Source of the DNA: Stenotrophomonas sp. SAM-B
Lineage (GTDB): Bacteria > Pseudomonadota > Gammaproteobacteria > Xanthomonadales > Xanthomonadaceae
NCBI RefSeq assembly: GCF_013387485.1
Contig: NZ_JABBXB010000002.1
Span: forward strand, 692,405 to 756,404
Length of the DNA stretch: 64,000 bases
Reading direction: 5' to 3'
The number at the start of each line of letters is the position of its first letter. The stretch's first letter is position 1. Both the position numbers and the translations under genes were made by a program. The notes beneath the pieces were generated by a model, which was not told where the DNA came from, made no database searches, and worked only from the letters and a program-made list of their open reading frames with translations. Shown one piece after another: positions 58,578 to 64,000 of the stretch.

Positions 58578-60303
58578 CCGCGCAGTGCTCGATGATCAGC
58601 TGGATCGCGCCGCCTCCCCGGTAGTCATCACTGACCAGCCGATAGGCGATGTGGACGTGGTTGGCCGGCGCATTGCCGGTCCAGCCGCTGAAGTGGATCG
58701 CGCTGACCGGCTCGGGGCGGCCCGGCACGCGCAGGCTCAGCTTGAGGTGCTTCTCTTTGAGCACCTGCCAGCGCGCCACCTGGAAGTGACCATCGAACAG
58801 CGGCTCGGGGAAGCCCTGCCCCCACGGCCCGGCCAGACGCAGGGCCTCGGCATGGGCGAAATCCAGCTCCTGCGGCAGCAACTCGCCGTCGGTGAGCAGC
58901 AGCTGCTGCAGCGAGAGCGGATCCAGCGTGCGCTCGACCACATCCACGAAGGCCTGCTCGAACGCGGGCAGCTTCGCGTGCGGCAGGCTCAGGCCCGCGG
59001 CCATGGCGTGGCCACCGAACTTGTCGATCAGGCCCGGGTGCGCGGCGTTGACCAGGGCCAGCGCATCACGGATGTGGAAGCCGGGAATCGAGCGCGCCGA
59101 GCCACGCAGCGAATCGCCGCCCGGCTCGGACGGCGCGAACGCGATCACCGGGCGATGCAGGCGATCCTTCATCTTGGAGGCGACCAGCCCGACCACGCCC
59201 GGATGCCACTCGGCATCGAACAGGCAGGCCGCGACCGGGCGCACACCCTCGGCACTCAGCACCGCACGGGACACCGCCAGTTCCGCGTCGTCGGTCATCA
59301 ACTGCTGGACCGCGCGGCGCTCGGTATTGATCGACTCCAGTGTCGTGGCGATCTCACGCGCGTGGGCGCGGTCTTCGGTGAGCAGCAGCTCGATGCCCAA
59401 CGCCATGTCTTCCAGCCGGCCGGCGGCATTCAAGCGTGGGCCGAGCGCGAAACCGATGTCGGTGGCGCTCAGCCGTGCCGGATCGCGCCCGCTGGCCTCG
59501 ATCAGCGCCTGCAGCCCGACGCAGCCTTTGCCGCTGCGCAGCCGGCGCAGGCCGGCCGAGACCAGGGCGCGGTTGTTGTCGTCCAGTGCGACCAGATCGG
59601 CGACCGTACCCACCGCGACCAGATCCAGCAGGGTCAGCAGGTCCGGCTCCGGCGTCGCGGCAAACGCGCCCTGCTCGCGCAGGTGGCGGCGCAGCGCCAT
59701 CAACACGTAGAAGATCACCCCGACGCCGGCCAGCGCCTTGCTCGGGAAGGCATCGCCGCTGATGTTGGGGTCCACGATCGCATCCGCAGGCGGCAGGTGC
59801 TCGCCGGGCAGATGGTGATCGGTGACCAGTACCTTCCAGCCCAGTGCCTTGGCCGCGTTGACGCCGGCGTGGCAGGCGATTCCGTGATCGACCGTGACCA
59901 GCAGGCCGGGATTGAGCGGGGCCAGTTCGGCCACCAGCGATGGCGACAGCCCATAGCCGTGCAGCATGCGGTTGGGCACCGCGTGCACCACGTCGCGTGC
60001 GCCCAGCATGCGCAGGCCGCGTACGCCGACCGCACAGGCGGTGGCGCCATCACAGTCGAAATCGCCGACGATCAGGATGCGTTCGTTGTTGGCGATCGCA
60101 TCGGCCAGCAGCGTTACCGCGGCCTGCATGCTGCCCAGCAGATCCGGCGCATGCAGCTGGGCCAGCTTTGGCTGGGCCTGCGCGGCATCGGTAACCCCGC
60201 GCGCGGCGTACAACCGCTGCAGCAACGGCAACATGGATGACGGCCACTCGCTGACGGCGGCGGCAGGACGGCGCTGGATACGGGGTGCTTCAGACTGGGT
60301 CAA
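58570..60303 (-). CDS. recJ: RecJ, single-strand DNA 5'-3' exonuclease
   Basis: A 577-residue DHH-family nuclease acting in recombination and mismatch repair. Motifs: VGDFDCDGATAC, VTVDHGIACHAG, TDHHLPGEHLP (the DHH), GVGVIFYVL, and the DHHA1 domain with KFGGHAMAAGLSL. The start is uncertain: a TTG at 60303 gives the same length as E. coli RecJ; the ORF extends upstream into the SMAG repeats, where an ATG at 60363 is probably chance. An ATG at 60234 would cut into the N-terminus. Confidence 0.94.
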   Translation of the reverse strand: MTQSEAPRIQRRPAAAVSEWPSSMLPLLQRLYAARGVTDAAQAQPKLAQLHAPDLLGSMQAAVTLLADAIANNERILIVGDFDCDGATACAVGVRGLRMLGARDVVHAVPNRMLHGYGLSPSLVAELAPLNPGLLVTVDHGIACHAGVNAAKALGWKVLVTDHHLPGEHLPPADAIVDPNISGDAFPSKALAGVGVIFYVLMALRRHLREQGAFAATPEPDLLTLLDLVAVGTVADLVALDDNNRALVSAGLRRLRSGKGCVGLQALIEASGRDPARLSATDIGFALGPRLNAAGRLEDMALGIELLLTEDRAHAREIATTLESINTERRAVQQLMTDDAELAVSRAVLSAEGVRPVAACLFDAEWHPGVVGLVASKMKDRLHRPVIAFAPSEPGGDSLRGSARSIPGFHIRDALALVNAAHPGLIDKFGGHAMAAGLSLPHAKLPAFEQAFVDVVERTLDPLSLQQLLLTDGELLPQELDFAHAEALRLAGPWGQGFPEPLFDGHFQVARWQVLKEKHLKLSLRVPGRPEPVSAIHFSGWTGNAPANHVHIAYRLVSDDYRGGGAIQLIIEHCADA

Positions 60304-60353
60304 AACGGGCTCGATCGATGACGTGCGCGTCCATGATACTGCCCGGGGAATGC

Positions 60354-60376
60354 ATCCACGCATGGCGTGGATCTAC
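60354..60376 (-). repeat. SMAG-type palindromic repeat, copy 1
   Basis: On the - strand GTAGATCCACGCCATGCG and the matching arm. A 23-base REP element headed GTAG, with stem ATCCACGC/GCGTGGAT. It is inverted relative to the next two copies. Confidence 0.85.
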
Positions 60377-60399
60377 CCCGGTATACCGGCAGGACAACC

Positions 60400-60422
60400 G
60401 TAGATCCACGCCATGCGTGGAT
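60400..60422 (+). repeat. SMAG-type palindromic repeat, copy 2
   Basis: Same 23-base unit on the + strand, 23 bases after copy 1 and facing away from it. The pair could fold into a larger double hairpin in transcripts from recJ upstream DNA. Confidence 0.88.
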
Positions 60423-60436
60423 ACCAGCAGCACGAG

Positions 60437-60459
60437 GTAGATCCACGCCATGCGTGGAT
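60437..60459 (+). repeat. SMAG-type palindromic repeat, copy 3
   Basis: Identical 23-base unit in the same orientation as copy 2, 14 bases after it. The three lie between the 3' end of rpfE and the 5' end of recJ. Confidence 0.88.
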
Positions 60460-60511
60460 GGCGCACCCTGTTTGCTGGAGCCAGCCGCCGGCCGGCTCTC
60501 CTTCGACGAAC

Positions 60512-61432
60512 TCAGAGGTCGTGCAGCTGCACCGGCTTCTTCCAGAACCGCCAACGCTGGCCTTTGTCGATCTCGACGCGGGTGCCGTCTTCGAAATCCA
60601 GGACCAGCCGCGTCAATTCCCCGCGCGCGATCGCCGCCAGCAGCGGCCGGATCGCCTCATTGCCCAACTGCTCCAGCGAACGCAGCTGGCGCAGGTCCAC
60701 CAAGGCATCCACGGTCTGCTCGCCATCGGCGTGCAGGCCTGCCGCCTTGGCCAGCGCCTGCAGCAGCGCATCGCGGCTGCGGACCTGGGCATGCGCGGTG
60801 GTCACGCGTTCGGGCAGCTCACCGCCGCCCCAGAACCACAACGAGTTGATCGCCCGCTTGCCGTCGGCCACGCGCTGCTGGTTCCACGCGTGCTGGTGCA
60901 ACACCACCTGCGCTTCGGTCAACAGGGCACGCCAGCGGCGGCCCGCATCGCCTTCGGGCAGATGGGCAAACAGATCATCGCCGAGCACTTCATCGGGCTC
61001 GGCGAATAACGGCAGCGTGGTGCCGGGCGGCAGGCGCAGATACCACCGCGACGGCACCGGGGCATCCAGCACGAAACCGTAGCCGGCAAACAACGGCTGC
61101 AAGGCCGGCAGCAGATGCATCACATCGGCCAGATCCGGGCGCAGGGTATCCCCGTGCCCCATCAGGCGAGCGCCATGCATGTCCGGCACCACATTGGCCG
61201 GATCGGCCCGCAGCCACACCGCTCCGTCGGCATCGCCGACATCCAGCTGGCGGGTCAGGGCTGCGGCGGACCACGCGTCCGGCTGCGTCTGGAAATGCCG
61301 ACGCAACTGGGCGCGCTCGCCCGCCTCGGCGCTGCGGCGTTCCGCACGCCCCAGCGCCTTGGCGACGTCATCGGGCAGCGGCGCCGCCGGAAACCGGCTG
61401 CGCGCCGGGAGCAACAACGTCGCCGTGGCCAT
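60512..61432 (-). CDS. rpfE: RpfE-family protein of unknown function
   Basis: A 306-residue cytosolic protein. It resembles the RpfE family (sometimes labelled phosphoglycerate mutase in error), with the pattern HLLPALQPLFAGYGFVLDAP, SRWYLRLP, a dividing VLGDDLFAHLPEG and INSLWFWGGGELP. RpfE is part of the Xanthomonas rpf cluster, near recJ as here, but its biochemical role is not known. It starts five bases after the greA stop, so the greA-rpfE pair is probably co-transcribed. Family assignment is from memory of sequence features. Confidence 0.8.
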   Translation of the reverse strand: MATATLLLPARSRFPAAPLPDDVAKALGRAERRSAEAGERAQLRRHFQTQPDAWSAAALTRQLDVGDADGAVWLRADPANVVPDMHGARLMGHGDTLRPDLADVMHLLPALQPLFAGYGFVLDAPVPSRWYLRLPPGTTLPLFAEPDEVLGDDLFAHLPEGDAGRRWRALLTEAQVVLHQHAWNQQRVADGKRAINSLWFWGGGELPERVTTAHAQVRSRDALLQALAKAAGLHADGEQTVDALVDLRQLRSLEQLGNEAIRPLLAAIARGELTRLVLDFEDGTRVEIDKGQRWRFWKKPVQLHDL

Positions 61433-61437
61433 CGCCG

Positions 61438-61910
61438 TCAGTCCAGGTACTGGACGCTGACGATTTCGTACTCGCGCTGGCCGGCCGGGGCGTCGATGGT
61501 GACCGCATCGCCCTCCAGCTTACCGATCAAGGCACGGGCCAGCGGCGAGGAGATCGCGATCAGGCCCAGCTTGATGTCCGCTTCCAGGTCACCCACGATC
61601 TGGTAGCGCTTTTCTTCATCGCTTTCCACGTCCGACAGCTCGACGGTGGCGCCGAACACCACCTTGCTGCCGGCGTTGAGCTTGGTGATGTCGATGATCT
61701 CGGCATGCGAAAGCTCGCCTTCCAGCTGCTTGATGCGGCCTTCGATGAAGCCCTGCTCCTCGCGCGCGGCGTGGTACTCGGCGTTCTCCTTGAGATCGCC
61801 GTGCTCGCGGGCCTCGGCGATCGCCGCGATGACCTTCGGGCGCTTGACCGACTTCAGGTGGTCAAGCTCTTCGCGCAGACGCTGCGCGCCCTTCAGGGTG
61901 ATCGGTGCTC

Positions 61911-61914
<4 letters not shown>
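61438..61914 (-). CDS. greA: GreA, transcript cleavage factor
   Basis: A 158-residue factor that rescues backtracked RNA polymerase. It has the N-terminal coiled coil with the tip acidic residues ([22 protein letters not shown]) and a C-terminal FKBP-like domain ([31 protein letters not shown]). The ATG at 61914 overlaps the carB stop by ATGA. The open frame extends upstream inside carB in another frame and is not used. carB-greA adjacency is common in gammaproteobacteria. Confidence 0.97.

Positions 61915-64000
<2,086 letters not shown>

Noticed and set aside
60304..60363. N-terminal extension of RecJ to an ATG at 60363
   Set aside because: That ATG lies inside a palindromic repeat and would add 20 residues not found in RecJ.
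60354..60459. CRISPR array
   Set aside because: Only three palindromic units with short unequal gaps and mixed orientation; no cas genes. They fit REP/SMAG repeats.

Overview
The window is about 64 kb of GC-rich chromosome from a gammaproteobacterium of the Xanthomonadaceae, most likely Stenotrophomonas. Three things point there. A complete rpf (DSF quorum-sensing) cluster is present with rpfG directly followed by rpfC and no rpfH between them. Three GTAG-headed palindromic repeats of the SMAG type known from S. maltophilia lie upstream of recJ. The polar flagellar and chemotaxis gene order (flhA-flhF-flhG-fliA-cheYZA-motCD-parC-parP) is the one seen in polarly flagellated gammaproteobacteria. 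I see no prophage, IS element, CRISPR array, tRNA or rRNA.

Region 1 (1-25740, all + strand) is a flagellar and chemotaxis block: the 3' end of flhA, then flhF, flhG, fliA, cheY, cheZ, cheA, motC, motD, parC and parP. A second operon follows (STAS protein, cheY, cheA), then three MCP genes, a YcgR flagellar brake, a solo cheW, a small exported OB-fold-like protein, and cheR-cheD-cheB. FliA-type promoters (TAAA or TCAA, N15, GCCGATAA) can be read by eye in front of motC, the STAS gene, ycgR, cheW and the third MCP, with weaker versions before two other units. The window therefore holds fliA beside much of its own regulon. All three MCPs end in WQEF, a likely CheR/CheB tether.

Region 2 (25792-33536) is a catabolic operon on the - strand with a divergent LysR-type regulator. 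It encodes a RraA-fold aldolase, a PrpF-like tautomerase, a DctA-type symporter, an OprB-type porin, a LigJ-type hydratase and a LigI-type lactonase. Together these would import 2-pyrone-4,6-dicarboxylate or a related acid and convert it to pyruvate and oxaloacetate. No ring-cleavage dioxygenase is present. The regulator carries two winged-helix domains in tandem.

Region 3 (33700-41277) has acnB (-) and acnA/rpfA (+), with a VapBC-type toxin-antitoxin pair before acnA and a Phd antitoxin plus zeta-like kinase pair after it.

Region 4 (41459-64000) is the rpf cluster and housekeeping genes. rpfB-rpfF (+) converge on rpfG-rpfC (-). Then come lysS, prfB (with its programmed +1 frameshift), an M48 peptidase, a membrane LytTR regulator, an acyltransferase, a large VIT/vWA exported protein, two exported proteins of unknown role, recJ, rpfE, greA and the 3' part of carB, cut by the window end.
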